Below are positions 50,101 through 53,807 of a DNA stretch of 64,000 nt, piece after piece (position 1 is the first letter of the stretch; each line of letters starts with the position of its first letter). The DNA is from Holothuria scabra (taxonomy: Eukaryota; Echinodermata; Holothuroidea; Aspidochirotida; Holothuriidae), in assembly GCA_037179385.1 (NCBI GenBank), contig CM074196.1:31393986-31457985 (forward strand), in the 5' to 3' direction. Under the pieces are notes generated by a model. That model did no database searches. It was not told the DNA's origin and worked only from the letters and a program-made list of their open reading frames with translations. The position numbers and the translations under genes were made by a program.

Positions 50101-52507
50101 AACTTGATATGTTGATGCGTTATGATGTACAAAAAAATCCTATTTATTTTGGTGGAGGTCAGAGGTCATTTGGGGTCAGAGGGGGACAAATCCTGAAAAC
50201 CTTTTTAACACAATATCTCAAGGTAGGAAGCTTGGATTGATTTCAAACTTGATATGTTGATGCATTATGATGTAAGGAAGAACCCTATTGATTTTGGCAG
50301 AGGTCAAAGGTCATTTGGGGTCATAGGGGTCAAACTCAGAAAACCTTGTTTATGATAGCTCAAGGTACAAAACATGGATGGATTTCATAATTTGTATGTG
50401 GATGAGTTATGGTGAGAAGATGGTCTGTATAAGGTTTTTTTTTTGATTAGGTGAAAGGACATCTGGGGTCATGATCGGTCAAACTTTGAAAAACTTGTCA
50501 AAATGGGATATCTCAAGGTAGGAAACTTGGTTGGATTTCCTAATTAGTATGTGGATGTGTTATGGTGAGTTGAAAGTACTGTACCTGTTGTTTTTGGTGG
50601 AGGTCAATGGTCATCTGGTATCACCTGGCATCAAACTCTGAAAACCTTGTTTGCAGAATATCGTAAGGCACAGTATGAAATTTGGTTTTTTGAATATAGA
50701 AATGTTTTGGTTAAAAGAAAAAAACCAGTTACTTACAGGTGGAGTCAAAGGTCACTTTGGGTCACAGGTTGTTACAAGAAATGTAGCATTTTATTGAAAA
50801 GAGAAGGTCACTTTTGGTCACCAGTTGTTAGAAGAAATGTAGCATTTTATTGAAAAGAGCATGTGTGTGTGATCGAAACCTTAATGCATTTTTGCATTCT
50901 GATTTTATCATCCAAGAGAAAACAATCTATGGTTTTTCCATCTGGCTTAGTCTTTGAAAACATACCAAATACGATAGAAATTATCCAGTTAGTTTCTACC
51001 CAACATAGAGTTGCTACTCTTAAGCCACTGGTATCTCACGCACTTGTGGTTGGTAGTTTAACATTGTACAACAACTGCCATTCAAAGTCTACTAAAATAT
51101 TTCTGTATGGAGCTCATGGTAGGCCTGTAAGGACTGCACCTGAAATAAAACAAGAGTTTGTACCTGGAATTTAGTTAGTTAAATGGAATTAATGACACTT
51201 TGACAGGAACCTTGCATATATTTCATCTAGATAAAAAGGTTTAATTTGAATACGTATTCAGTTATATTTAAGTTCAAGTTTGGTTTCTAATATGGTGCAA
51301 ATAGGTTTAAGAATCCCCGAAGTCTCCTCTTTGGAACAGACTTGGAATATGGAGGAAAGAGGACAGTTATACCCTCAGAATTATTAACTGAGGCTTTCTT
51401 ATGAAGGGCATACAGGTGGTTCCATCTCATTTATAAATTTCATCAACATATTTTAGGCCATTTCCCATCACAATCACTTTTCTGCCAACTTTAATGTGAA
51501 GTCTTCTAAGCCTCCTTGTGCTCGCTGAGCACCTTCTGAGCCTACATTAATCGGAGATCTCTGTTAATGAGGAAAATTAGGGCAAGGTGCCCTCGACCCA
51601 GAAATTCTAATATCCTGTCATTGCCGGTAATGTGATAGAGAAGGACTAAACTAAAAGATTACCCCTTAATTGATGATATCCCTACAGGCACTTTGTGCAT
51701 GCATTTGCACACAAAGATTTTAGGGCTTGATTTTAGTTTGTAGAAAGTTTTATTGAAAAAAAAACCTTCACATGTCAGATATTTGATTTTAAGAGGGAAA
51801 TGCAGTCATTTCAATTTGAATTATTCTTGTAGTGTATCTGATTTAATGATTGGCTCCTGAGACTCATGGGACAATGTTTTTTGTCACTGATATTTATGAG
51901 GAGCAAGCCATTGCCCTTAGATGTGCAATATCTAATTAAGTCTTAAAACATAGCTTGGAAGAAAAATCAACAGAAATTACAGGACAGTGAAAATTAGCTT
52001 TTGTTTCAAAATAACTTTAGAGTGACTGCTCTTGTCCTTTAAAATACAAAATTTAAAGGGCTTGCCCTCTCACCCCAAACTTCAATTTTTGTAATAGTCC
52101 ACAGAAATTCTCTATTGGCCCAGCTCTTTGATTGGCAGCTAGTTCAAACAATGCAGCAAACCAAAGCTTACATTACACAGCATGTACTGTGTACTGAGAG
52201 TGTTTTCGTTACACATTGGGCTCTTCTTTATACACACCCTGGAGCAAGAAACTAAGATTTTTTCTGGATGAGGATGATGCAAGCCATTTATTTTTCAATA
52301 TGAGGGTGTAGCACAGTTCTATAGTTAGTTGAAGACTTTTTTGTTAAACAGCGATTTTTCTTGATGATTACAAGAAATACGATTGGGCGAATCAACCAAC
52401 TCATCAAGTTTGAATTTCTCTTTTCTTCACAGGATAAGCAGTACAAGAAAGACATGAGAAAACGACTGAACCCATCCATGAAGCAGGTCAAAGTTCGAGT
52501 TTCTTGA
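4907..52507 (+). CDS. CCDC47: CCDC47 (calumin), PAT-complex subunit, 13 coding exons
   Basis: Joined coding exons: 4907-5191, 6276-6383, 9381-9508, 12271-12317, 15347-15468, 16719-16784, 18827-18928, 21875-21982, 31996-32081, 36374-36432, 44776-44885, 47554-47721, 52433-52507. The sum is 1464 nt, giving 487 residues plus TGA; vertebrate CCDC47 is about 483. All introns are GT-AG and every phase joins. The layout matches CCDC47 throughout: signal peptide (1-22), Asp/Glu-rich luminal segment (23-131), one membrane helix (about 145-162), the W-FN-H-ELLESNF block, the LWCSGR...CEGM block, the central DUF1682 body, then an Arg/Lys/Glu coiled coil with QRQEAAQ and NEEDPEK, and a basic end. Known of the family: it sits in the ER membrane, pairs with Asterix (WDR83OS) in the PAT complex, protects polar transmembrane segments at the Sec61 multipass translocon, and binds calcium through its acidic lumen. 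Orthology is from pattern recognition, not a search. Confidence 0.95.
5314..5498. mobile_element. hAT-like MITE, 185 bp
   Basis: The ends are inverted repeats: CAGTGTTGTAATCAAGTCAC at the left against CAGTGTTGTAACAAGTCAC read inward from the right. The flanking 8-mers are CCTGTAGG (5306-5313) and CCTGTTGG (5499-5506), 7 of 8 matching, as expected for an 8-bp hAT target duplication. The interior repeats AAGTCA/GAGTCA words and has no coding capacity, so it is non-autonomous. Confidence 0.8.
5857..6045 (-). repeat. Dispersed repeat beginning AGGGCTGGAAAA
   Basis: Matches, in inverted orientation, the block at about 35390-35575. Shared words include the AGGGCTGGAAAA end, ACTTTCC/TTTTCCAG clusters and the far end TTCCCAAC. 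No coding potential. The strand sign is relative to the other copy only. Confidence 0.6.
6276..6383 (+). CDS. CCDC47: CCDC47 exon: luminal acidic segment
   Basis: Residues 96-131, phase 0 at both ends (acceptor GGCAG at 6271-6275, donor GTAAAG from 6384). Rich in Glu, Asp and Phe (DEDEFEHFKDNEEFENFEG), with a short basic stretch before PDLEIAK. It continues the acidic luminal arm up to the pre-membrane linker. The next intron (6384-9380, 2997 bp) holds one DR1-like direct repeat (7937-7949), a SINE head (8345-8442) and a SINE 3' part (9045-9187). I see nothing else definite in it. Confidence 0.9.
7930..7962 (+). repeat. Single monomer fragment of the GGTCA-type repeat
   Basis: Contains AGGTCAAAGGTCA at 7937-7949, the same word that recurs every 145 bp in intron 12. 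The preceding GGTGGAGG word also matches, so this looks like an isolated fragment of the same repeat. Confidence 0.55.
8345..8442 (-). repeat. tRNA-derived SINE head, antisense
   Basis: On the minus strand a B-box-like GGGTTCGATTC lies downstream of an A-box-like segment, followed by the linker that reads AGTCATACCAAAGACT, which other SINE copies here also carry. No acceptor stem can be folded convincingly, so this is a SINE fragment rather than a tRNA gene. Confidence 0.6.
9045..9187 (+). repeat. SINE, 3' part
   Basis: Carries CATAAGCAATGGAGTAGGG, then the shared 3' unit from CCAGTGAGCCACAACTGG to TAACTCTATCTTACTTACT. A five-base insertion interrupts the AACCAATAGGTTGG word. The copy lies just upstream of the next CCDC47 exon; the long open frame running through it into that exon is fortuitous. 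Confidence 0.8.
9381..9508 (+). CDS. CCDC47: CCDC47 exon: transmembrane helix
   Basis: Residues 132-173 plus two bases of Trp174; acceptor TTCCCAG (9374-9380), donor GTAAGG (from 9509). NFS at 135-137 is a possible luminal N-glycosylation sequon. After YYLEI comes a single hydrophobic stretch at about 145-162, then the positively charged GKSKNQR, consistent with a lumen-to-cytosol type I orientation. This is the most recognisable conserved segment together with the WFN block that follows. The next intron (9509-12270) holds a GAGTC-rich stretch, a dispersed repeat copy and a 40-bp minisatellite. Confidence 0.95.
10590..10835. repeat. Stretch rich in GAGTC / AAGTCAC words
   Basis: GAGTC, AAGTC and their complements recur many times (GAGTCTTTGG, CGAGTCACA, CAAGTCACCT). 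It resembles the interior of the hAT-like element at 5314-5498, but I see no clean termini. Possibly a decayed relative. Confidence 0.4.
10846..11030 (+). mobile_element. Decayed copy of the CAGAGATGC element
   Basis: Begins CAGAGCTGCCAAGTCTTCC and repeats CTTCCTGATT words, paralleling the 198-bp element at 35929-36126 (CAGAGATGCCAACTCTCC, CTCCCTGATT words). The right terminus ends in AATGTTTG and lacks the inverted end, so it is diverged or truncated. Confidence 0.6.
11881..12152 (+). repeat. 40-bp minisatellite, about 7 units
   Basis: TGGTCTGC or a variant starts at 11892, 11931, 11971, 12011, 12051, 12091 and 12131, so the period is 40 bp (39 once). Each unit includes AGCTACAGTATGG and TCTAGAGCTAGACATGCAT. 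Units are near-identical head-to-tail copies, not CRISPR-like, because there are no unique spacers. Confidence 0.92.
12271..12317 (+). CDS. CCDC47: CCDC47 exon: WFN...HKELLESNF block
   Basis: A 47-base exon completing Trp174 and encoding residues 175-189 plus one base of Gly190; acceptor TTTGCAG (12264-12270), donor GTAGGT (from 12318). It reads FNRHKELLESNFALV, a hallmark of the cytosolic face of CCDC47 just after the membrane helix. The next intron (12318-15346) holds a 639-bp hAT-like element, one copy of the six-member MITE family and a SINE tail. Confidence 0.95.
12508..13146. mobile_element. hAT-like element with long inverted ends, 639 bp
   Basis: The left end CAAAGATATTATAAAC and the right end read inward, CAAAGGTATTATGAAC, continue into a shared CATAGATACCAAACT. 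More matching words follow further in (CAGTGACTCCTCAC type, GAGGGGYGGAAGT type). ACTTGCAC lies immediately outside both ends (12500-12507 and 13147-13154), a perfect 8-bp target duplication. No transposase is visible; the 88-codon minus-strand open frame inside is unrecognised. Non-autonomous hAT-type is the best call. Confidence 0.88.
13443..13706 (+). mobile_element. MITE family M, copy 1
   Basis: About 264 bp. Shares AGTGCTTGTGTTTAGTGACT, GGCAGCCAT, CATGAATTTCAAACCCTCA, a GTGAAATTGAAGGA core and GGTGATAGACC with five other copies here. Ends approach the family inverted repeat TAGACGAATCC. Confidence 0.85.
14226..14290 (+). repeat. SINE 3' unit, degraded
   Basis: Starts at CCCAGTGAGCC and continues AACTGGAAGAAAAGG...GTAGCTGGCCCGACT, matching the SINE 3' unit but lacking its AACCAAT end. 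Confidence 0.55.
15050..15215 (+). repeat. Dispersed repeat rich in CACACTCC / GAGTGTG words
   Basis: Reads GTGTGCCTCAAGTCACACTCC, GGAGTGTGGTAG, then CAAAAATCACACTCC and GGTGTGTGATCACAC. The same arrangement occurs at 45766-46190, where it is split by another element. Confidence 0.55.
15347..15468 (+). CDS. CCDC47: CCDC47 exon: LWCSGR...CEGM block
   Basis: Completes Gly190 and encodes residues 191-230, ending in phase 0; acceptor TTTTCAG (15340-15346), donor GTAAAC (from 15469). It reads DDGT, then a variable linker, then LWCSGRAFCEGMLVELK, the conserved entry into the cytosolic DUF1682 fold. The following intron (15469-16718, 1250 bp) shows no repeat I can name. Confidence 0.95.
16719..16784 (+). 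CDS. CCDC47: CCDC47 exon: FLKRQDL...MMKPGSDQV
   Basis: Residues 231-252, phase 0 at both ends; acceptor TTTTTCAG (16711-16718), donor GTGAGA (from 16785). The 22 residues are nearly all recognisable as the conserved CCDC47 segment FLKRQDLV.VLA.MM.P.SDQV. The next intron (16785-18826, 2042 bp) holds two SINE 3' units and otherwise nothing I can name. Confidence 0.95.
17351..17445 (-). mobile_element. Short SINE 3' unit with 12-bp target duplication
   Basis: A 95-bp minus-strand unit from CCAGTGAGC... to a short TAACT-type tail. GAAGGTGGTAGA flanks both sides (17339-17350 and 17446-17457), a perfect 12-bp target-site duplication. The 5' endpoint coincides with that of the copy at 47901-47993. 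Confidence 0.85.
18390..18452 (+). repeat. SINE 3' tail fragment
   Basis: Reads CCAACTTGACTTGAACCGAT, then GGTTGG and CTGGGCAGTAAAACTTACCTTACC, matching the last 60 bases of the SINE. Confidence 0.7.
18827..18928 (+). CDS. CCDC47: CCDC47 exon: KVTITMN...DMYDL
   Basis: Residues 253-286, phase 0 at both ends; acceptor GTTCAG (18821-18826), donor GTAAGT (from 18929). It encodes KVTITMNKEDMENVVLFLG, then KKKIVSRMQKDMYDL. The pattern V-TMN-EDM...V..G..K...R.QK.M.DL is conserved in CCDC47. The following intron (18929-21874) holds a 26-bp minisatellite, two SINEs, a 165-bp tandem duplication and an inverted-repeat element. Confidence 0.94.
19165..19522 (+). repeat. 26-bp minisatellite (GATGGCCAATACCTTCACTT type)
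   Basis: About 13 head-to-tail units of 25-26 bp. ACAATG and CCAATG alternate at one position. The minus-strand open frame across it gives a repeated GSEGIGHHCE-like peptide, which is a translation of the repeat and not a gene. Confidence 0.92.
19979..20302 (+). repeat. tRNA-derived SINE with ATT-type tail
   Basis: Head GGCCCAGTGGTTAGAGCATC is A-box-like and ACTCAAATCCC is a degenerate B box; the linker AGTCATACCAAAGACTT follows. The body differs from the CCAGTGAGCC class and ends GTGCTATATAAAAACC then ATTATTACTATTATT. An internal poly-G run lies at about 20181. Confidence 0.75.
20318..20515 (+). repeat. Second tRNA-derived SINE, diverged
   Basis: Head TTTTTGGTCTAGTAGTAGAGC, B-box-like GGATTGATTCCC, linker AAGTCATACCATTGAAGACT, end ATATAGTAATAGTAAAT. 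It sits 15 bp after the previous SINE in the same orientation. Confidence 0.65.
20850..21150 (+). repeat. Tandem duplication, about 165-bp unit, two copies
   Basis: CAACTTGTGT...TTCCTTGAAAG...GGAT...TTGTATCTT...AAGC...AGTGT...CATGTGAT occurs with TTCCTTGA at 20863 and again at 21028. Both copies end near CTCAAATCCTGAT or CTTAAATCCTGAT. Clearly diverged. Confidence 0.7.
21375..21638 (-). mobile_element. TTAAAGGGAAA inverted-repeat element, copy 1
   Basis: TTAAAGGGAAA at the left is mirrored by TTTCCCTTTAA at the right. Inverted relative to the copies at about 26698-27025 and 53808-54156. Shared internal words: GCATTTGTTTTGCAAG, TATTTATTGACA, GTATGGTAGCCTTC, AGAAATTCAG, GCTCAAGAA.AATTTGTT. Confidence 0.8.
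21875..21982 (+). CDS. CCDC47: CCDC47 exon: SLYCNDKRGG...GVLDTK
   Basis: Residues 287-322, phase 0 at both ends; acceptor CCTCAG (21869-21874), donor GTGAAT (from 21983). It encodes SLYCNDKRGGEKFGLSQSF, then VAIGETGEAMQGVLDTK; the KFGL and GE..........DTK pattern is the conserved CCDC47 segment. The next intron (21983-31995, 10013 bp) is the largest. It carries a SINE, degenerate tandem blocks, a family M copy, other repeats and a CpG-richer block at 28400-30350. Confidence 0.93.
22955..23160 (+). repeat. Near full-length SINE
   Basis: Head ACAAGTGGTTAGAGTGCCC, a degraded B box near GGGTCAGGTCC, then GACTTTAAAATGGAACCTACTGCC, CAGCATAAAGCAATGGAG, CCAGTGAGCAACAACTGG and the 3' end TGGGCCGTGAAACC. 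About 200 bp; the tail is eroded. Confidence 0.8.
23240..24300 (+). repeat. Degenerate blocks rich in GACCAG / GTATG words
   Basis: Similar successions (ATTTTAGCAG...GTAGCAGTATG, AACCAGACCAGT...ACTGATC...CTAGAAA) occur at about 23280-23540, 23610-23830 and 24170-24275. They look like diverged tandem units of roughly 350 bp. The intervening 23840-24140 does not match and contains GCGGCCATCTTGG, a YY1-like word. Confidence 0.5.
25805..26056 (+). mobile_element. MITE family M, copy 2
   Basis: Left end TGTAGACAAATCTGA; body words as in copy 1 (CTTGTGTTTAGTGAATG, GAAATTCAAACCCTCA, GGTGATAGACCCC, CTAAAATCAGACCATCAC); right end CTGGATTCCTGTA. About 252 bp. Confidence 0.85.
26057..26275 (+). repeat. 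Dispersed repeat family E, copy 1
   Basis: Directly abuts the preceding element. Shares TGTTTCATGATTG, TCTCCTGAAATATGAAATTT and GATACTGTACTTTGAAGAGAAAT words with about 62900-63130, and in inverted orientation with 32546-32812. Confidence 0.6.
26698..27025 (+). mobile_element. TTAAAGGGAAA element, copy 2
   Basis: GGGGGAAATGTTGCATTTG at the left and an AATATTTTTCTTTAA end at the right. The interior matches copy 1 inverted and copy 3 direct (GGCAGTATGGTAGCCTTC, AGAAATTCAGTTGATTGGTG, GCTCAAGAATAATTTGTTC). Confidence 0.8.
28400..30350. other. CpG-richer unique block inside intron 8
   Basis: CG dinucleotides (GATCGATCG, GACGGAGCGG, CCCATTGCGATCGTG and similar) are visibly more frequent than in the flanking intron, and few dispersed repeats are recognisable. 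No exon, transposase or RNA gene could be recognised; the open frame at 29696-29998 gives a basic peptide matching nothing I know. It could be an alternative promoter, an enhancer, a nested gene end or a foreign insert. Confidence 0.4.
28564..28690 (+). repeat. 21-bp tandem repeat, 6 units
   Basis: TAATATTAAGTAGGCTAATAG repeats head to tail six times with A/T changes, the last unit reading TTACGTAGG. Each unit holds TAATATTA. Confidence 0.92.
31334..31795 (+). repeat. Tandem duplication, 229-bp unit, two copies
   Basis: TGGTCACATTTGGCCATGTT occurs at 31338 and again about 229 bp later. Both copies continue through TTGGATAATTTGGTTTACAT, TTCAGCTTAAATATCTTAAT, a CTCAAGGCA word and TATTTCTGAT.GTTGC. 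Moderately diverged. Confidence 0.85.
31996..32081 (+). CDS. CCDC47: CCDC47 exon: HFSDQYCGPKP
   Basis: Residues 323-350 plus two bases of Asp351; acceptor TTTTTCCAG (ending 31995), donor GTAAGT (from 32082). It encodes VSNCLSENEDMLEYLHFSDQ, then YCGPKPSA; the HFSDQ...GPK core is the CCDC47 signature. The following intron (32082-36373, 4292 bp) carries three family M copies, family E and D repeats, and a nested SINE plus MITE. Confidence 0.95.
32166..32428 (-). mobile_element. MITE family M, copy 3
   Basis: Inverted copy. The plus strand starts TATACACGAATCCGGAC and ends TATCGGATTCGTCTATA, so here the inverted termini TATAGACGAATCCG are nearly intact. About 263 bp with the shared core. Confidence 0.88.
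32546..32812 (-). mobile_element. Dispersed repeat family E, copy with inverted ends
   Basis: The left end AAGGGTAAAGAGCAGTCCCC and the right end, read inward, AAAAGGGCAAGAGCAGTC form an imperfect inverted repeat. The interior matches 62900-63130 and 26057-26275 inverted (TGAAATTTACTA, TACCTTGAATATGCAATA, AAAGATACTTT). Non-coding. Confidence 0.7.
32890..33432 (-). repeat. Dispersed repeat family D, copy 1
   Basis: About 540 bp, inverted relative to 46833-47392. Shared words: AGGTCACATCAAGTTTTGATA, TTTTGGTGAAA, CATATCC.CA.ATTAATGGAC, TCTTTTGTTTTTCTTTAAA, CTCATTTGCTGATATC and the GGGGAAGTTTA end. Confidence 0.8.
33705..33964 (-). mobile_element. MITE family M, copy 4
   Basis: Inverted copy of about 260 bp. 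Plus strand GGATGAATCCAGACAGCAAG at the left, ATTGGATTTGTCTATG at the right; internal ATTTCACTGAATGTGAGACTT and TAATGGCTGCCTTCAGTCAC. Confidence 0.85.
34724..34987 (+). mobile_element. MITE family M, copy 5
   Basis: Left GTGTAGAGGAATCAGATCAG, right GCAGATTTGTCTATATAG, same core (TTAGTGACTGTTGGCAGCC, GAATTTCAAACCCTCATAA, GGTGATAGACCCCC). About 264 bp. Confidence 0.87.
35390..35575 (+). repeat. Dispersed repeat ending TTTTCCAGCCCT
   Basis: Inverted counterpart of 5857-6045. Contains clustered GGGAAAT, TTCCCTGGAAATGAGG and CCTTCCTGGGAAATAA words and ends ATATTTTCCAGCCCTG. Confidence 0.6.
35812..36238 (+). repeat. SINE split by a later insertion
   Basis: The SINE head and linker occupy 35812-35928 (TTAGAGCATTTGACTTGCAG, TCTGGAGTTTAACTCCTG, ACAAGACTTTAAAAATAGAA, CTCAGCAT). 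The 3' part resumes at 36133 (AAGCAATTCTGTAGGG, CCAGTGAGTCACAACTGG, GGCTGTGGCTGGCCCAACTT). The 198-bp element between them plus its 6-bp duplication accounts for the gap. Confidence 0.88.
35929..36126 (+). mobile_element. CAGAGATGC element, 198 bp, nested in SINE
   Basis: Terminal inverted repeats CAGAGATGC and GCATCTCTG are perfect over 9 bp. CAGCAT flanks both ends (35923-35928, 36127-36132), a 6-bp target duplication matching the undisturbed SINE word CAGCATAAGCAA seen elsewhere. The interior repeats CTCCCTGATT words. Non-coding. A diverged relative lies at 10846-11030. Confidence 0.9.
36374..36432 (+). CDS. CCDC47: CCDC47 exon: LPTTKKVLIFVFN
   Basis: Completes Asp351, encodes residues 352-370 and gives one base of Val371; acceptor TTTGCAG (36367-36373), donor GTAAGG (from 36433). 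It reads EEQPTELPTTKKVLIFVFN, equivalent to the LP.TK..L.F.FN beta-strand segment in CCDC47. The next intron (36433-44775, 8343 bp) holds GGTCA-type monomers and the two near-identical 469-bp TTAA elements; 37833-40432 and 40906-44775 otherwise show only AT-rich sequence, a G run at about 39720 and a T run at about 43080. Confidence 0.93.
36650..37020 (+). repeat. Diverged GGTCA-type repeat monomers, about 3
   Basis: Three partial units with GGTGGAGGTCATTTGGGGTCA, GGTGAAGGTCAAGGGGTCACC and AAGGTCATAGGTCATC words, plus GGTAGGAAACTTGGAT spacers, matching the larger array at 49335-50860. Confidence 0.75.
37360..37828 (+). mobile_element. TTAA-flanked MITE, 469 bp, copy 1
   Basis: TTAA lies at both boundaries (37356-37359, 37829-37832). 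The ends are inverted: GGCCTCAC at the left, GTGAGACC at the right (one mismatch), with a looser match beyond. TTAA duplication is the piggyBac-type hallmark, though the terminal bases are not the usual CCC. No coding sequence. Copy 2 at 40433-40901 has identical length and, by eye, two substitutions. Confidence 0.9.
40433..40901 (+). mobile_element. TTAA-flanked MITE, 469 bp, copy 2
   Basis: Same length and orientation as 37360-37828, differing by eye at two bases (a G to C near 37485 and a C to T near 37643). The right flank is TTAA (40902-40905); the left flank is TAAA rather than TTAA, which could be one substitution after insertion. Confidence 0.9.
44776..44885 (+). CDS. CCDC47: CCDC47 exon: NGSATNKDIEDLFPMMQLV
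   Basis: Completes Val371 and encodes residues 372-407, ending in phase 0; acceptor CTCACAG (44769-44775), donor GTAAGT (from 44886). It encodes RGNGSATNKDIEDLFPMM, then QLVLYCVDKVKRFKLSKD, the family's P.M.....Y..DK.K.F.L segment that leads into the coiled coil. The reading continuing past the donor stops after about 20 codons and is intronic. The next intron (44886-47553) carries an inverted SINE, a split repeat and a family D copy. Confidence 0.95.
45160..45372 (-). repeat. Full SINE, antisense
   Basis: Reads from the tail (TTTTTAACCAGTTGGTTTAA) through GTTGTGGCTCACTG and ACTCCATTGCATAG to the linker AAGTCTTTGGTACGACCCAG and a B-box-like region GGATCAAACTC. About 210 bp. Confidence 0.8.
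45766..46192 (+). repeat. CACACTCC-type repeat split by a family M element
   Basis: The left part (45766-45830) reads GTGTGCTGCAATTCACACCC and GGAGTGTGGTAG. The right part (46110-46192) reads CAGAAAAATCACAATTCTCAC and GATGTGTGATTGCAC. Together they align with 15050-15215, with family M copy 6 in between. Confidence 0.6.
45843..46106 (+). mobile_element. MITE family M, copy 6
   Basis: Left CAGAAGAGTCCAATCAGTGC, right TTCGGATTCATCTATATAT, same core (TGTTAAGTGACTGTAGGCAG, GAATTTCAAACCCTCATA, GGTGATAGACCCC). About 264 bp. Confidence 0.87.
46833..47392 (+). repeat. Dispersed repeat family D, copy 2
   Basis: Inverted counterpart of 32890-33432: starts TAATGGGGAAGTTTAAGC, passes CTGTGTGGTGAAACTTC, TTCTCATGATATCAGTAAATG and AAAGAATGTCCATTAATT, and ends ATCAAAACTTGATGTGACCT. 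Confidence 0.8.
47554..47721 (+). CDS. CCDC47: CCDC47 exon: C-terminal coiled coil
   Basis: Residues 408-463, phase 0 at both ends; acceptor CAACAG (47548-47553), donor GTAGGT (from 47722). It encodes GKHKAEKARMKVSESFQKM, then AHAQRQEAAQARKEEKRKA and EKERLLNEEDPEKARKLE, an uninterrupted charged heptad-like helix with the conserved QRQEAAQ and NEEDPEK words. In published structures this coiled coil reaches toward the ribosome tunnel exit; that is family knowledge. The next intron (47722-52432, 4711 bp) holds SINEs and the 145-bp array. Confidence 0.95.
47901..47993 (-). mobile_element. Short SINE 3' unit with 13-bp target duplication
   Basis: A 93-bp minus-strand unit ending at the CCAGTGAGCCACAACTGG point. 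TTTATTGCTTCAG flanks it on both sides (47888-47900 and 47994-48006), a perfect 13-bp target duplication typical of LINE-mediated retroposition. Confidence 0.9.
48645..48740 (+). repeat. SINE head, sense
   Basis: A degraded tRNA-like head (GTGACTGAGTAGATAAAGG) and GGAGGTTAGGAGTTAAATTCC with a B-box-like core, then CTGGCTGGG. It runs directly into an antisense SINE, giving a tail-to-head junction. Confidence 0.5.
48741..48997 (-). repeat. Full SINE, antisense
   Basis: Tail TTAGTTAGTCAGAT, then GGAAGTTTTACAG, GTACAAGTCAAGCTGGCCAC, GGCACACTGGC, TACTCCATTGC, AAGTCTTTGGTTTGACCCG and the head down to AACACTTGACCATGCAGTC. About 255 bp, so nearly full length. Confidence 0.82.
49050..49335 (+). repeat. 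GT microsatellite patches
   Basis: Interrupted (GT)n at about 49058-49095 and 49285-49330, with GTAT and GTTT variants between. The antisense translation ending in Thr/Gln repeats comes from this repeat. Confidence 0.85.
49335..50860 (+). repeat. 145-bp tandem array with DR1-like AGGTCAAAGGTCA in each unit
   Basis: About ten head-to-tail units. Each reads roughly GGTAGGAAACTTGGATT, ATTTCAAACTTGATATGTTG, ATGATGTAAGGAAGAACCC, GGTGGAGGTCAAAGGTCA, TTTGGGGTCACATGGGGTCA, AAACCCCGAAATCCT. The DR1-like word starts at 49438, 49721, 49866, 50011, 50156, 50301 and 50601; the run from 49721 to 50301 is spaced at exactly 145 bp. The downstream GGGTCA-CATG-GGGTCA is a DR4-like spacing. The right end decays into a duplicated ATGTAGCATTTTATTG word. 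Function is unknown. Confidence 0.93.
52433..52507 (+). CDS. CCDC47: CCDC47 terminal exon: basic tail and stop
   Basis: Residues 464-487 and the TGA at 52505-52507; acceptor TTCACAG (52426-52432). It encodes DKQYKKDMRKRLNPSMKQVKV and ends RVS. The Lys/Arg-rich helix and the MKQ.KV end match the CCDC47 C-terminus, so the gene is complete at this end. The 24-residue tail fits the family. Confidence 0.93.
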   Translation, partial: DKQYKKDMRKRLNPSMKQVKVRVS

Positions 52508-53807
52508 AGCACTTGTCGGATTATCCTTTGACCTGGATGACTCTCCTCTGTACTGTATCATTAGTGAATTCCATTTGTCAAAGAGCTGGAAATAAGATTA
52601 ATTATCTAAAGACTAATAGTCTGTGAAAGATATTTCTGTAATATCATTGAAGTATTGTTTAAGTGTTTTTACTGTTAATGGAGCTCATTGAGTTGATGAT
52701 ATCAATAACTTAATAAGAGTGTTCAAGGGTCACCACCAAATGAAAATGCTTATGGGTAGCATTATAAGGCAAGTTTCATGTTCAATAGTTATGGAAAAGG
52801 TTAAAATTTTGATTTTTGTGCTGTCCTAACATGTTACACTTTTGTGCAAATTTCAAAAAGTGTCTGGTCAGGAATTTTTGATAACCAAGTTGACTGTTAT
52901 TCGTACCATCTGAAAATTTTGTTTAATTTTTTAAGGATTGATGCTATGAGAGTTTATTCCAGTGCCTAATTTTAAAAGCATTTGGGTAATTAAAATATTT
53001 CTGCAGTAACTGAATATTCATATTTGTACAGGGTAATTGTGGAGGGACATAATTGAAGGGTTTATTTGAAGCAAACAACTTTTGGACCTCACATACCCGG
53101 CCTGAAATAATTGCCAACCCTTTTGTTTAGTATTCACTGTAGAAGGAAGTAGTATAGATATTATCCATATTTTAATTTGTGTTTCATGTCATGCGTGTGT
53201 GTCAATATTTTAGATAAGGTCATATTTTTGCATGCTGCAGTTTATCTAAAGAGAGTTATAAGGCACAAAAGGTCCACCATAGGTAAATTCGAAACTTCAT
53301 TTGACCATTCAGAGGTAGGGTATTTCTTGTCCTTTTCATGTTCTGTAGGTCAAAGTAGCACAAGGCCTCACATGCCCCACCCTTGATGAAGTATGAAGGT
53401 CAAAAACTTGGTCATATTGAGTTTTGGTGTTCGTTTTAAAGGGAGTGGTACAGATAGTCTTTGGGCATGGAGCAGGACAGAAAATGTGTCGGAGTTACAG
53501 TAGCTGCACAGTACACTGCTAAAAAGGTCAGCACACTCTTAGTTGACTGTCAACTCAATGTTGTTTGATCAACTACCGTAGTTGAAACTGTAGAATTTGT
53601 CAACTGGATTCAACTTAGTTAGCCCCTTCCACAGGAGGGACTTCCTTTTGAAGTTAAAAAATCATTCTCATATCCTCCCTTCTTCTCCCCACAAGGCTAA
53701 CAAACAGTCCATGTTACAATATTAACCTACTGTGAAAGGGAGGAACTACATTCATTAAATACTCTCAAGAACATTCATGATACAAAAGAAATTCCCTTGG
53801 GTGTTTT

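Noticed and set aside
50863..51174. 103-codon open frame after the 145-bp array
   Set aside because: No domain recognised; lies within intron 12 with no supporting splice signals.
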